Positions 48,652-58,192 of a DNA stretch of 64,000 nucleotides are shown here, in pieces (the stretch's first letter is position 1; each line of letters opens with the position of its first letter). The notes beneath the pieces are model-generated. The model saw only the letters and a program-made list of their open reading frames with translations, was not told where the DNA came from and made no database searches. The stretch spans positions 4,588,001-4,652,000 of the forward strand of contig NZ_CP015749.1 of assembly GCF_001742145.1 (NCBI RefSeq). The letters run 5' to 3'. This stretch comes from Pectobacterium parmentieri (GTDB lineage: Bacteria > Pseudomonadota > Gammaproteobacteria > Enterobacterales > Enterobacteriaceae). The position numbers and the translations under genes are program-made.

Positions 48652-48758
48652 TTAGCATCAAAATAACAATATATATTTTATCGATTTTTATTCTTCTTTT
48701 GTACTCACAATCAATTAAACGGTGAAAGTTATAACATCGCTTAATATAGGAAAATATC

Positions 48759-49556
48759 ATGAATGAATCATTAAAAGGGCCATGTATTGCAGAGTTTCTT
48801 GGTACCGGATTGTTTATGTTCTTCGGCACTAGCGTAATCTGCGCGGCAAAACTCGCTGGTGCCAGCTTTGGCCTTTGGGAAATATGTATAGTATGGGGTT
48901 TAGGTATCGCTCTCGCGGTCTATCTGACGGCTGGCATATCCGGCGCGCACCTTAACCCTGCCGTGACGATCTCGCTGTGGATATTTGCCCACTTTGATGC
49001 CAAAAAAGTCGTGCCTTATATTCTGGCGCAGCTAGCGGGCGCATTTTGCGGTGCCGCACTCACCTATTTGCTTTACCACAATATGTTTGCTGAGTATGAA
49101 CAAGCTCACCAGATGGTACGCGGTAGTCAGGATAGCCTGTTTTTGGCCAGCATCTTTTCTACTTATCCGGCATCGAGTATTAGCATTTGGCTGGCCGCAC
49201 TTGTGGAAATTGTCATCACCTCGATGCTCGTTGGGCTCATTATGGCCTTGACCGATGACGGTAACGGCGTTCCCAGAGGGCCGCTTGCCCCATTGCTGAT
49301 TGGTCTGCTTATTGCAGTAATCGGTGCTGCGACTGCGCCGTTGACGGGGTTTGCCATGAATCCCGCCCGCGACTTCGGCCCGAAACTTTTCACCTGGCTA
49401 AACGGCTGGGGATCGGTAGCAATGACCGGCGGCAGAGACATTCCCTACTTTCTTGTCCCTCTGATTGCACCAGTGATCGGTGGGCTCCTTGGTGCGGCCA
49501 TTTATCGCTATGGTATCGGGCGTTATCTGCCTTATGCACAAGCAAGCGGTAAATAA
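48759..49556 (+). CDS. MIP channel, propanediol/glycerol facilitator (PduF-like)
   Basis: A 265-residue aquaglyceroporin with six helices and the two pore motifs HLNPAVT (about 68) and MNPARDFGPK (about 200). The Asp after NPAR is the mark of glycerol-type channels. It closely resembles PduF/GlpF and would admit the diol substrate. A 107-bp AT-rich gap after the activase gene may carry its own promoter; AGGAAAATATC precedes the ATG. It is the last plus-strand gene of the island. Confidence 0.94.
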   Translation: MNESLKGPCIAEFLGTGLFMFFGTSVICAAKLAGASFGLWEICIVWGLGIALAVYLTAGISGAHLNPAVTISLWIFAHFDAKKVVPYILAQLAGAFCGAALTYLLYHNMFAEYEQAHQMVRGSQDSLFLASIFSTYPASSISIWLAALVEIVITSMLVGLIMALTDDGNGVPRGPLAPLLIGLLIAVIGAATAPLTGFAMNPARDFGPKLFTWLNGWGSVAMTGGRDIPYFLVPLIAPVIGGLLGAAIYRYGIGRYLPYAQASGK

Positions 49557-49580
49557 TACTGCAACCTGATTGTCATCGGT

Positions 49581-49618
49581 AAAACTCCGCCGCATCAACA
49601 TGCTTGCGGCGGAGTTTT
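49581..49618 (+). terminator. Terminator of the plus-strand island operon
   Basis: AAAACTCCGCCGCA, 10 nt and TGCGGCGGAGTTTTT form a 14-bp stem with a T-tract, 25 bp after the channel gene stop. Confidence 0.92.
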
Positions 49619-49720
49619 TATCTCATCTCCCTCCGACCGCTTCCAACAAACTCTCTTTTGTCACCAAATACTCTCTTGCAACTGAACTGCCGCCGGCATC
49701 TCATTCAGTCGTACAGACGT

Positions 49721-49741
49721 AAAAAAACCACCCGTAGATGG
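49721..49741 (-). terminator. Terminator of the minus-strand island genes
   Basis: On the minus strand CCATC-tacg-GGTGG is followed by seven T. It lies 22 bp beyond the stop of the tailed shell gene. Confidence 0.7.
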
Positions 49742-49762
49742 CTTAGTCACTATACGATATCG

Positions 49763-50338
49763 TTACCCCCGCGGGTTTTTAGCGCGAGCTCGTGCCGATT
49801 TCTTATTGTCTTGCGCAACACTTTCAGGCGATATCTTGGGCGCTGCACTGTTCCCGTTCTGCGTCGATTCGCTTTCTATTGAAGGCTGAGTATGGGCCGG
49901 TGTATCCGTAGCAACGTGGTTGTCCCGATCTGTACAATCAGCGGTTAATACCTCAGGTTCGATGTTGACAGTCGGAATCACGTCCTCTTTATGTTCAGCA
50001 ACTGGCGCTTCCTTTTCAGAAGACGGTATTGCGGAATCTTGCGGATCGACGCCATTGGTTTCCTCGGATGCAATCAGACGATGAATGCCTGTTGCTGTAC
50101 GCGCAATGACTTTCCAGGCATAGACGCTACCAATCCGGTGAGCGGCGGCGACACCTGCGGCGACGGCCGCATTCATTGCGCCGACTTCACCTGCTAGCTT
50201 CACTGTCACCAATCCGCCGCCTTTCGTCAGCTCGTATCCGACCAGTTCGACATTAGCCGATTTCATTGCGGCATCGGCGGCTTCTATAGCCACCGCTAAG
50301 CCCACGGTTTCAATTAAGCCTAAACTCTGCCCGGACAT
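49763..50338 (-). CDS. BMC-H shell protein with long disordered tail
   Basis: A 191-residue protein. Residues 1-88 are a canonical hexameric BMC domain (SLGLIETVGLAVAIEAADAAM, then VSVTVKLAGEVGAMNAAVAAG-like segments and YAWKVIARTATG). About 100 further residues are rich in Glu, Ser, Pro, Asp and Thr and end in a basic patch (KKSARARAKNPRG). The usual family length is about 90-100. The tail could recruit cargo, bind nucleic acid or tune assembly; this is inference. It is encoded opposite to the main operon, downstream of the SAM synthetase gene with a 23-bp gap. Confidence 0.9.
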   Translation of the reverse strand: MSGQSLGLIETVGLAVAIEAADAAMKSANVELVGYELTKGGGLVTVKLAGEVGAMNAAVAAGVAAAHRIGSVYAWKVIARTATGIHRLIASEETNGVDPQDSAIPSSEKEAPVAEHKEDVIPTVNIEPEVLTADCTDRDNHVATDTPAHTQPSIESESTQNGNSAAPKISPESVAQDNKKSARARAKNPRG

Positions 50339-50361
50339 AACCTTCTCCTGTTGTTTTCAAA

Positions 50362-51540
50362 TCAATGGGGTAAAGAGGGAATTGATGCCAGACCCGTCGC
50401 ATCATCGCGAAGCTGAGTGGCTTTATCGGTTAATTCCCATGGGAATATTTCCCGGCCAAAATGGCCGTAGCAAGCTGTCTGACGATAGCGTGGCGCGAGT
50501 AAATCGAGTTGCTTGATCATGCCGTAAACGCTCAGGTCGAAATGGTGTGTGACCAATTTTTCCAGATGGTCCTGTCCCAACCGAGATGTGCCAAAGGTAT
50601 TAATGCGGATAGAAACGGGTCGGGAAAACCCAATAGCCCAGGCAAATTGAACTTCGCAACGTGCTGCCAGACCTGCCGCGACAATATTCTTTGCTACATA
50701 GCGCGCGGCATAAGCCGCCGAGCGATCGACTTTAGAGGGATCTTTACCAGAAAACGCCCCTCCACCATGACAAGCTGCGCCGCCGTAAGTATCGACAATG
50801 ATTTTTCGTCCGGTGAGGCCACAATCAGCGAGTGGTCCACCATGAATAAACGCGCCAGCGGGGTTAATCAATAAACGCGTGTTTGATGTCAGCCAACGAG
50901 CCGGGATAACGGGTTTAACAATCTCTTCAATAACGGCTTCACGTAGCGTTGTGAGCGAAATATCCTCACGATGCTGTGTTGAGATAACAAGGGTATCGAC
51001 GTGCTGAACCAAGCCATTGCGATACTGCAACGTGATCTGACTTTTGGCATCCGGCAATAATCCATTGAGTAGGCCTGTTTTACGCAACAGCGCCTGTCGT
51101 TCCATCAGCCGATGTGCATACAGTATGGGGGCCGGCATCAGTTGCGGTGTTTCATCGCAGGCATAGCCAAACGTGATCCCCTGATCTCCTGCACCGAGTG
51201 ATTCTGGGTCGCTCGCACGGATCCCTTTGGCGATATCATGAGATTGCTTACCCAACATACTAAAAACCGCACAGGTTGTGGCATCAAACCCTTTTGATGA
51301 GTGGTCATAACCCATTGATTTTACGGTGGAGCGTACAACCTGTTCGATGTCGACCTGTGCGCAGGAAGCGATCTCACCGGCAAGAATAACCGCACCTGTT
51401 TTTACCAGACATTCACAGGCGACTTTAGCCCAGGGATCTTTTAGCAGGTAAGCATCAAGGATGGCGTCAGAAATCTGATCCGCCATTTTATCTGGATGCC
51501 CTTCGGCAACCGATTCGGAGGTAAAGAGGTATTCGTCCAT
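50362..51540 (-). CDS. Second S-adenosylmethionine synthetase in the BMC island
   Basis: A 392-residue MetK homologue forming SAM from methionine and ATP. Catalytic groups look intact: [10 protein letters not shown] (His, Asp, Lys), VKTGAV with upstream Glu, [37 protein letters not shown] and [16 protein letters not shown]. It differs clearly from E. coli MetK elsewhere (e.g. PLADCG in place of PMGDCG), so it is not the housekeeping gene. Its place beside a radical-SAM activase suggests a dedicated SAM supply. No obvious targeting peptide precedes [10 protein letters not shown]. Confidence 0.93.
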   Translation of the reverse strand: MDEYLFTSESVAEGHPDKMADQISDAILDAYLLKDPWAKVACECLVKTGAVILAGEIASCAQVDIEQVVRSTVKSMGYDHSSKGFDATTCAVFSMLGKQSHDIAKGIRASDPESLGAGDQGITFGYACDETPQLMPAPILYAHRLMERQALLRKTGLLNGLLPDAKSQITLQYRNGLVQHVDTLVISTQHREDISLTTLREAVIEEIVKPVIPARWLTSNTRLLINPAGAFIHGGPLADCGLTGRKIIVDTYGGAACHGGGAFSGKDPSKVDRSAAYAARYVAKNIVAAGLAARCEVQFAWAIGFSRPVSIRINTFGTSRLGQDHLEKLVTHHFDLSVYGMIKQLDLLAPRYRQTACYGHFGREIFPWELTDKATQLRDDATGLASIPSLPH

Positions 51541-51625
51541 CGCGGTGCCGCTTTAGAAAAAGGATGTCTCATTTTAGCGGCTTGCTCCGTTGGCGAGAGT
51601 AAACTATCTTGCCTGAATGGCGGAC

Positions 51626-51659
51626 TTTTTTGCGCTCACGGCAAGCGCAAGCGCAAAAA
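51626..51659 (-). terminator. Hairpin in the gap between regulator and metK-like genes
   Basis: TTTTTGCGCT and AGCGCAAAAA pair around 13 nt. It lies 12 bp beyond the response-regulator stop on the minus strand, with a T-tract on the 3' arm. Confidence 0.65.
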
Positions 51660-51670
51660 TATCGGATAAA

Positions 51671-52723
51671 TCAGCATGCCTCTGGCGAAACAATGCGGCG
51701 GTAATCTGAAGGGGAAATACCGGCCTCTTTCTTGAAGATTCGGCAAAAATAGTTCGCATCCTGCCAGGACAGTTCCAGTGCAATAGTGTTCACTTTTAAA
51801 TCACTGAACTGTAGAAGTGATTTCGCCATGCTAATTTTACGGCTGGTAATATAGCTTGAGAACCCCGTTCCCATACTCTTTTTGAATGCCCGGCTCAAAT
51901 AACATGGGCTGACGAAGGATTTTGCCGCGATATCATCCAGTGTCAGGTTGCTAAGAATATTCTTTTCGATATGAAATTTTGCGCGATCGACAAAATCCAT
52001 ATTCCCACAGGTGTTTTTAAATACCTGTTCAAAAATACCCTCACTCATACTTAATAATCCATTCATTACGCGCCAGTAATGGCTTGCTGGCAACCCTTGC
52101 TGGTGAATGTCCTGAATAACGGTAGCGACATTATTGCGACATACTGCATATTTATCCCCCATGCCTGCGAGATGTTGTTGCACCAATTCCAATAAATCAG
52201 TCATTGTTTTCGAGCGATCGTCACCGAATACTTGTCCAGTGCAGGCAGCGTCAAGAATACTGAATAAAAAAGTATGCCAGGCAGGATAATCACAACGACT
52301 CATGAGATCGCTAATATTTTGGCGTTGTTCACGCGTGGCGGCGGCGGCTTCTTCATCTACCAATAACGTTTTACGAATGGTGTCGTTCAAAATACTTTGC
52401 TTCACTGGTTTTAACAGATAGTCATCAACTTTCAGGCTCAGCATATGGCGCACGATATCGAAGTCGTCATTTGCTGTCGTCACAATCACTTTAGTCGCGG
52501 TATTTTTCTTCTTAAGATATTCAATAACCTGATTGCCATTAGGTAGTGGGATGTTGATATCGACAAACATCATATCGATTTGACTCAGTTGATCGATAAG
52601 TTGGATGGCTTGTCTTCCTGTGGGCGCTTCATGAATGACGGAGTTCTCAACACAGTGAGAAATAATGCGTTTTAGCGACTCTGACTCAATATATTCATCT
52701 TCGACAATAACAATGTTATACAT
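51671..52723 (-). CDS. Response regulator, REC plus AraC-type DNA-binding domain
   Basis: A 350-residue regulator. The receiver domain (1-120) has acidic E8/D9 (IVEDEY), phospho-acceptor D55 in MMFVDINIP and K105 in DYLLKPVK. A middle linker of about 110 residues leads to a C-terminal AraC domain (about 245-345) with two HTHs (LTLDDIAAKSFVSPCYLSRAF and VNTIALELSWQDANYFCRIF). It is encoded 16 bp after the kinase gene. It probably activates the island's operons when the diol is sensed. Confidence 0.93.
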   Translation of the reverse strand: MYNIVIVEDEYIESESLKRIISHCVENSVIHEAPTGRQAIQLIDQLSQIDMMFVDINIPLPNGNQVIEYLKKKNTATKVIVTTANDDFDIVRHMLSLKVDDYLLKPVKQSILNDTIRKTLLVDEEAAAATREQRQNISDLMSRCDYPAWHTFLFSILDAACTGQVFGDDRSKTMTDLLELVQQHLAGMGDKYAVCRNNVATVIQDIHQQGLPASHYWRVMNGLLSMSEGIFEQVFKNTCGNMDFVDRAKFHIEKNILSNLTLDDIAAKSFVSPCYLSRAFKKSMGTGFSSYITSRKISMAKSLLQFSDLKVNTIALELSWQDANYFCRIFKKEAGISPSDYRRIVSPEAC

Positions 52724-52738
52724 ATCTACACCCCTGGC

Positions 52739-53977
52739 TCAGGCTGTGACTAAAGGGAATCGTATTTTTATTGTGGTGCCTAGCATAGGTTTATGAGGAC
52801 TGATTATTTTCAACCCATAACTTTCACCAAATAATAACTGAAGGCGATTTTTAATATTATTAATGCCTATGCCGCCTTTTTGTCTGTTCTGGTTTCCTGA
52901 CAAAATGTGCTCAATGTCTTCCTGGGAAATTCCGTCACCGTTATCCGTAACTTCAATAATGACATCTTTTCCATCATCGGTCGCGCGAAGAATAATATGA
53001 CTTTTTGTATCACGCGGTTCTACTACATAGTTGAAAAAATTTTCGACCAAAGGTTGAAGTATTAAAAATGGGCAAACGATATCATTATATTTATCAGAAA
53101 TATCAAAAGTATAATCAAAACGATCGTTCATTCTCACTTTTTGAATTGACATATAACAATTTACATAATTAATCTCCTGGCCAAGCGTAATAAGACCATT
53201 ATTATTCTTGCGCAATAAATAGCGCATCATATCGGAAAAATCATGAACCATAGTTTCGGTACGCTTGGAATCTTCTAAAAACGCCAGGCGACCAATGGTA
53301 TTTAGTACGTTAAATAAAAAATGTGGGTTGATTTGGTATGAAAGCGCCTTAAATTCTGCTTCATGTAAAGATCGCTCAATCTCAACACGTTTGCGTAATG
53401 CACTGGTTAGCTCCTGCTCCTTATGGCGAAGCTCACGCTGAATATTATTGGCGTGAGCCTGTTCAACCAGATATGAAGCGACATGGAGAAGTGTATAGGC
53501 GGTGGATTCAAATCGCTCGTAGGGCATGTGCTGCGTGTTTTCATGCAAATTGATCAGCCAGGGGTTTTCTTGCCATAGATGGTTATCGTCCAGAATGTAG
53601 GGAATACTTTTCTCTTTCTCTTCTTCAACCTTAACCTGGCCTGAAATAAATGCACCAAGGTAATGATTATTAATCATTATCGGCACAGCAAACTCCACGA
53701 AACCGCAGTAACAGCGATACACGACCGGCTCTCCGGCACGCATTGCTGCTTCGCCTCCCGCGCTATCGCTATCGTAACAATGGCGCGCCAGCGTTTCGTT
53801 CATGCGGGAACGTGCACAAAAATCCGAAAAGCCGCTGGGACGCGTCACGGGAACGCCTTCCTGATCCACGATCACAAGTGCGATCATCATTGATTTACTG
53901 AAATTATCCTGAAGGGTCTGTAAACGATCGACATCAAGAAATTCATGTAATCTATATTTATCTTTCATGATATCCAT
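52739..53977 (-). CDS. PocR-domain histidine kinase (LytS-type)
   Basis: A 412-residue sensor kinase without clear membrane helices. Residues about 10-170 form a PocR ligand-binding domain, named after the propanediol regulator PocR, with cysteines C54, C67, C89 and C91 clustered (FSDFC, RHCYDSD, YRCYCGF). A short coiled coil (about 175-210) precedes the histidine-kinase core, with phospho-acceptor H219 in [16 protein letters not shown]. The HATPase domain shows [10 protein letters not shown] and [15 protein letters not shown] 53968 is an alternative start. It forms a two-component pair with the downstream AraC-type regulator. Confidence 0.92.
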   Translation of the reverse strand: MDIMKDKYRLHEFLDVDRLQTLQDNFSKSMMIALVIVDQEGVPVTRPSGFSDFCARSRMNETLARHCYDSDSAGGEAAMRAGEPVVYRCYCGFVEFAVPIMINNHYLGAFISGQVKVEEEKEKSIPYILDDNHLWQENPWLINLHENTQHMPYERFESTAYTLLHVASYLVEQAHANNIQRELRHKEQELTSALRKRVEIERSLHEAEFKALSYQINPHFLFNVLNTIGRLAFLEDSKRTETMVHDFSDMMRYLLRKNNNGLITLGQEINYVNCYMSIQKVRMNDRFDYTFDISDKYNDIVCPFLILQPLVENFFNYVVEPRDTKSHIILRATDDGKDVIIEVTDNGDGISQEDIEHILSGNQNRQKGGIGINNIKNRLQLLFGESYGLKIISPHKPMLGTTIKIRFPLVTA

Positions 53978-54331
53978 TTGTTCAATTTAATTTCCGTTAA
54001 ACCATACATTATTTAATTATTTAAAATAATGAAACGGCTCACAAACAAACAGAAAATAAATTGTATTGGAGATGTTAATGGCGTGAATGTTATGTTTTTA
54101 TTTTGTTTGTAATAACATAAGAATGATATCAGTAGATAAAAACAGAGGGCATTCTTCATTGAAAATATAAAATAATCATGTAGATGTTCGTGCTATTTAA
54201 CTCTGGGGTATAAAGTTAAGTTTTTTCTTTGCTACGTCATTTCGCAGAATGCAGGTAATTTATTCCACCAATTGGCCTGCCTATAACAACGCCCTCAGGC
54301 CGCGCGGCTCCTTGATGGTATAGCTCAATGA

Positions 54332-54480
54332 ATCATTCATGGGTCTGATATCAATCGTCACAAGTCAGTGAATTGAACAAGTAAGGGTCGTTATACGGAT
54401 TGAACGTGCAAAATGTCAGATGCTGCTATCTGGACAAACGCGAAGGATCTCGCCCTGTTCAGCGCCACAATCTTTACCTA
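54332..54480. repeat. Right direct repeat of the island (tex 5' remnant)
   Basis: This copy reads, on the minus strand, ATGAATGATTCATTGAGC, the first six codons of tex, and then loses homology. On the other side it matches the tex upstream DNA (36077-36262), with a deletion of about 35 bp. The 53978-54659 gap otherwise contains only an AT-rich stretch that should hold the kinase promoter (53978-54230) and the leader of the citrate-synthase-like gene. No integrase or tRNA accompanies the repeats. Confidence 0.8.
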
Positions 54481-54659
54481 AATCAATATTCCGTCAGATT
54501 CTTGCAACCTACTTACGATTTTAGCGTATGACATACGGTGGCTTGTTTCGCTGTAAATTGAGTGTCGTTGTAATCAGGATGTGTAGCACGGTATTGCCTA
54601 TCCAGAAGGCCGTGAGAGCGAACGGGCACATCATTATCATTCGGGCAGGGGAAAAGTTT

Positions 54660-55943
54660 ATGACAGTCAGAACATCCACGTTGACGGCAGAAGGGCAGGC
54701 GAGTATTACGCTGGAAATGCGCGCCGGCGTATTGGGGAAAGAAGCGGTGGATATTCGCCCACTCGGTGAACACGGGCTATGCAGTTATGATCCCGGCTTT
54801 GCCAATACGGCAGGATGCGAGTCGGCGATTACCTATATTGATGCAGTGAATAGCGTGTTACTGCATCGGGGATTCCCTGTCGAACAGCTTGCCGAGCAGT
54901 GCGACTTTACTGAAGTCTGTTACATTCTGCTGCATGGCGACGTGCCTTCGCCGGAGGCGTATGCAGAATTTGCCAATAACATTACCCGACATACGCTGGT
55001 TCATGAGCAAATTACCCGGATGTTCAGCGGCTTTCGCCGTGATTCCCATCCGATGGCGCTGATGTGTGCGGTGGTGGGGGCACTGGCCGCGTTCTATCAC
55101 GATGTATTGGACATCCATAACGCAGATCATCGTGAGCTAGCAGCCGTGCGGCTGCTGTCGAAAATGCCGACGTTGGCGGCGATGTGCTACAAATATTCCA
55201 TCGAACAGCCTTCTGTTTATCCGCGTAATTCCCTCTCCTATACCGGCAACTTCCTGCACATGTTGTTTTCAGTACCGGCGGAAAAGTATGAAGTCAATCC
55301 GGTGCTGGAACGGGCGATGAACCGCATCCTGATCCTGCATGCCGATCATGGTCAATGTCCGTCTACGATGGCGGTCAGAGCGTCTGGCTCTTCCGGTGCG
55401 AACCCGTTTGCCTGCATTGCGGCCGGGCTGGCGTCGATGTGGGGGCCACTGCACGGAGGAGCGAACGAAGCCTGCATGCGCATGTTGGAAGAGATTAAAA
55501 CGGTCGATCGCGTGCCTGAATTTGTACGGCGTGCGAAAGACCGCTGTGATTCATTCCGTCTGATGGGATTCGGTAACTCGGTCTACCAGCACTTCGATCC
55601 GCGTGCGGCGATTCTGCGTAAAACCTGTTATGAGGTGCTGGGTGAATTGGGTACGGAAGACAGCCTGTTGCAGGTGGCGATGGAGCTGGAACATATCGCC
55701 ATGACCGACGCCTATTTTCTGGAGAATAAACTTTATCCGAGCGTCGATTTCTATACCTCGGTCATCCTGAAGGCGATGGGGCTGCCGCCGTCAATGTTTA
55801 CGGTCATTTCCACCGTAGGGAGGACGATCGGTTGGATCGCGCATTGGGATGAAATGCACAAGCAGCAGGACATCAGCATCTATCGCCCGCGTCAAATTTA
55901 CACCGGGCAGCCGCGCCGGGACTATGTTTCTAAAAAAAGATAA
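54660..55943 (+). CDS. Citrate-synthase paralogue lacking a catalytic His
   Basis: A 427-residue type II citrate-synthase homologue, the same length as E. coli GltA. ATG 54660 follows AGGGGA at good spacing; the frame is open further upstream without homology. H265 in [11 protein letters not shown] and D363 in LYPSVDFY (E. coli H264 and D362 without Met) are present, as are the oxaloacetate Arg residues in FDPRA, GRTIGW and RPRQIYTG. The third catalytic residue, H305 in GFGHRVYK, is N306 here (GFGNSVYQ). It is therefore probably not an ordinary citrate synthase. It stands alone between the island repeat and a chemoreceptor gene. Confidence 0.9.
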   Translation: MTVRTSTLTAEGQASITLEMRAGVLGKEAVDIRPLGEHGLCSYDPGFANTAGCESAITYIDAVNSVLLHRGFPVEQLAEQCDFTEVCYILLHGDVPSPEAYAEFANNITRHTLVHEQITRMFSGFRRDSHPMALMCAVVGALAAFYHDVLDIHNADHRELAAVRLLSKMPTLAAMCYKYSIEQPSVYPRNSLSYTGNFLHMLFSVPAEKYEVNPVLERAMNRILILHADHGQCPSTMAVRASGSSGANPFACIAAGLASMWGPLHGGANEACMRMLEEIKTVDRVPEFVRRAKDRCDSFRLMGFGNSVYQHFDPRAAILRKTCYEVLGELGTEDSLLQVAMELEHIAMTDAYFLENKLYPSVDFYTSVILKAMGLPPSMFTVISTVGRTIGWIAHWDEMHKQQDISIYRPRQIYTGQPRRDYVSKKR

Positions 55944-56039
55944 GTTTCCAAAAAGTGCCATTTTTTGACATTAAGGTTTCCTTAAGAACAGATTTGTTTC
56001 CATAAATGGTATTTATCAGCGGAAAGATTGACGTCATTG

Positions 56040-56073
56040 CCACCCTGATGCCGATATCGTGGCACCAGGGTGG
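56040..56073. terminator. Hairpin between the citrate-synthase-like and MCP genes
   Basis: CCACCCTG pairs with CAGGGTGG, with an inner TGCC/GGCA pair, between two converging stop codons. There is no strong T-run, but the position fits a shared terminator. Confidence 0.6.
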
Positions 56074-56086
56074 TAGGGCAGAGACG

Positions 56087-57754
56087 CTAGAATTTTTCCC
56101 AGTTATCCTGTGTGTTACCGACGGGGGCTAGCACTAAGCGAGTCGGTTGTGCGGTCTTTGTCATCGGCGCTGGGCGGGCTACTGGCATGTTCCGCAGGTG
56201 GAAATGGTTCATGAGTGTCACCAGATGGGATGACTGTTCGCGCAGGCTGGTTGCTGCACTGGCAGATTCTTCAACCAGCGTTGCGTTCTGCTGTGTGACC
56301 TGATCGAGTTGGTTGACGGCATCATGAATTTGCGCAATGCCGGATTCCTGCTCCTGCGTAGTTGTCCCGATCTCGCCGATTAACGTTGCGGCGTTGCGTG
56401 CCTGACTGACTAGCTCATCAATGGTACTACCCGTTTCTTCGACCAGACGGTTGCCTGCTTCGACTTTTTCGACGCTGGTATTGATTAGTACCGCAATCTC
56501 TTTAGCGGCAGAGGCGGAGCGCTGTGCCAGCGAACGAACTTCTCCGGCGACGACGGCAAAGCCACGACCCTGTTCGCCAGCGCGGGCGGCTTCAACTGCC
56601 GCATTCAACGCCAGAATATTGGTCTGGAAGGCGATACCGTCAATCACGCTGATGATATCCCGAATTTTATGCGAACTGTCGGAGATCTCTTTCATCGTCA
56701 CGACGATATCACTAATGGCCTCGCCGCCCTTCGTTGCCGTTTCGCTGGTTTGGCTAGCGAGGCGGGTGGCGTTACGCACGGTATCCGCATTCTGACGAAT
56801 CGCCTGACTCATCTGCTCCATCGATGCGGCGGTTTGCTGCAAACTGGCAGCTTGCTCTTCTGTGCGTTGGCTAAGGTTTTCACTGCCAGCAGCGATCTGG
56901 CTGGAGCCGGAAGCGATCGCTTCACTGCTTTGCCGCACCTGTTCGACGATATCTCCCAGACTATTACTCATGTGGTGCATGGTAGCTAACAGGCTACTGT
57001 GGTCGCCCGGTTTTATGTCGATATCGACGGACAGATCGCCCTCAGCGACATGCCGGGCAACGAGGGTTGCATACAGCGGTTCACCGCCTAACTGCTTTTT
57101 CAATGTACGGGTGATCAGCCATGCTACGACCGCGGCCATCGCGGTGGCAGCAAGGGCGAGGATCAGCATGATGACGCTGCCGGATTGCGCATTATGCTGC
57201 GCACGGCTGACAATCTCATTGGTATCCTGCTGCTGTGAGGCTGTCATCGCATCCAGCACTTTGAACAGTGCGTTTTGTGCGGTCTGCATCTCGTTAAGAA
57301 TAATGGTGTTACCCTGCTGGCGCTGTTGTGGATCGGTAGATTGCACCAGCTCCATGGCTTTCAAAAAGGCCGCAAGGTATGGTGGTCGCGTGTCCTGAAA
57401 CTGTTTCAGCAGCGTGCCAGTGCCTTCGGTATCTAACTGCTGCCCGAGCTTTTTCAGATTGGCGGTATTGCGGGCGATTTGTTCGTCAACGAACTGTTTT
57501 TCCTGTCGAATTTTTTCAGGGTCGGTGCTCAGTGCAATGTTGCGGATAAGGCGGGCGTTGGCATCAAAACCGGCTTTAACCTCCTGAATGAGCAGCATGT
57601 TGGCTAATGTGGTGCCGGAAAGCCGGTTGATGTCGTTACCCAGCCCAACCAGTTGGAACCGTCCGAAAAATGCGACCAGCAAACTGATGATGATAACCAG
57701 AGTAAATCCCATACCCAGCATGTTACCGAGTTTGATTCTGTTCAGCATATTCAT
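56087..57754 (-). CDS. Methyl-accepting chemotaxis protein, Tar/Tsr class
   Basis: Transmembrane chemoreceptor of 555 residues. ATG 57754 has AAGGA at proper spacing. TM1 is about 10-33, a four-helix-bundle sensor occupies 35-190, and TM2 is about 193-217 ([20 protein letters not shown]). HAMP follows with [20 protein letters not shown]. The signalling tip is the conserved [36 protein letters not shown] region. The C-terminus is NWEKF, a variant of the NWETF pentapeptide that docks CheR/CheB, so it is a self-methylating, high-abundance-type receptor. The ligand is unknown. Confidence 0.93.
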   Translation of the reverse strand: MNMLNRIKLGNMLGMGFTLVIIISLLVAFFGRFQLVGLGNDINRLSGTTLANMLLIQEVKAGFDANARLIRNIALSTDPEKIRQEKQFVDEQIARNTANLKKLGQQLDTEGTGTLLKQFQDTRPPYLAAFLKAMELVQSTDPQQRQQGNTIILNEMQTAQNALFKVLDAMTASQQQDTNEIVSRAQHNAQSGSVIMLILALAATAMAAVVAWLITRTLKKQLGGEPLYATLVARHVAEGDLSVDIDIKPGDHSSLLATMHHMSNSLGDIVEQVRQSSEAIASGSSQIAAGSENLSQRTEEQAASLQQTAASMEQMSQAIRQNADTVRNATRLASQTSETATKGGEAISDIVVTMKEISDSSHKIRDIISVIDGIAFQTNILALNAAVEAARAGEQGRGFAVVAGEVRSLAQRSASAAKEIAVLINTSVEKVEAGNRLVEETGSTIDELVSQARNAATLIGEIGTTTQEQESGIAQIHDAVNQLDQVTQQNATLVEESASAATSLREQSSHLVTLMNHFHLRNMPVARPAPMTKTAQPTRLVLAPVGNTQDNWEKF

Positions 57755-58158
57755 AAACATCCTTAATTTTTTGACATGCTACGAAGGCATAACGGAGGGG
57801 GCTCGTTATCGTAATTGATACAAGCAATGACAGGGCTTTATTGCTATGTTTCTTATTTTCGGGATACATCGTCGACTCCCGGATTTAAAAATCTGTAGAT
57901 AAGAATATCTTTAATATCGGCAAAAAAAGCGTTTGGTTGATCACGTAAATTACGGTGAGAGGGATTTCGTATTAAATGTGTGATCTGAGAGACAAAATAT
58001 GGGTTATTACGACATTGGCTAACGGGGATGAGAGAGGTGAAGGGAAGTGGTAACGCTGGCTACTTAAGCCTATTTTTAGGAGAAAATGGGGATGAGGTTC
58101 CCGCCGGTAAAATTTGCCCCGTGGTTGCTCCGCGTATCTCGGTTCTGAAGCGATTGGC
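57755..58158. promoter_or_regulatory. Upstream region of the MCP gene
   Basis: This gap of about 400 bp has no supportable gene. It should contain the chemoreceptor promoter, but I found no sigma-28 box with both halves conserved. Nothing else stands out. Confidence 0.3.
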
Positions 58159-58183
58159 GCGTTAGCCCTTAAGACGCTAACGC
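58159..58183 (-). terminator. Hairpin downstream of the acyltransferase gene
   Basis: GCGTTAGC, 9 nt and GCTAACGC form a perfect 8-bp stem 10 bp beyond the stop of the minus-strand gene. No T-run follows. Confidence 0.5.
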
Positions 58184-58192
58184 ACCGGTCAC

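Noticed and set aside
36444..53977. Integrase or insertion sequence driving the island
   Set aside because: Every frame in the island is accounted for by metabolic, shell or regulatory genes; no recombinase was seen.
54528..54659. N-terminal extension of the citrate-synthase-like frame
   Set aside because: The extra 44 residues do not align with citrate synthases. ATG 54660 has a good ribosome site and gives the standard length.
57755..57960. Sigma-28 flagellar promoter for the chemoreceptor
   Set aside because: A GCCGATAT-like -10 exists but the matching TAAAGTTT -35 is absent.
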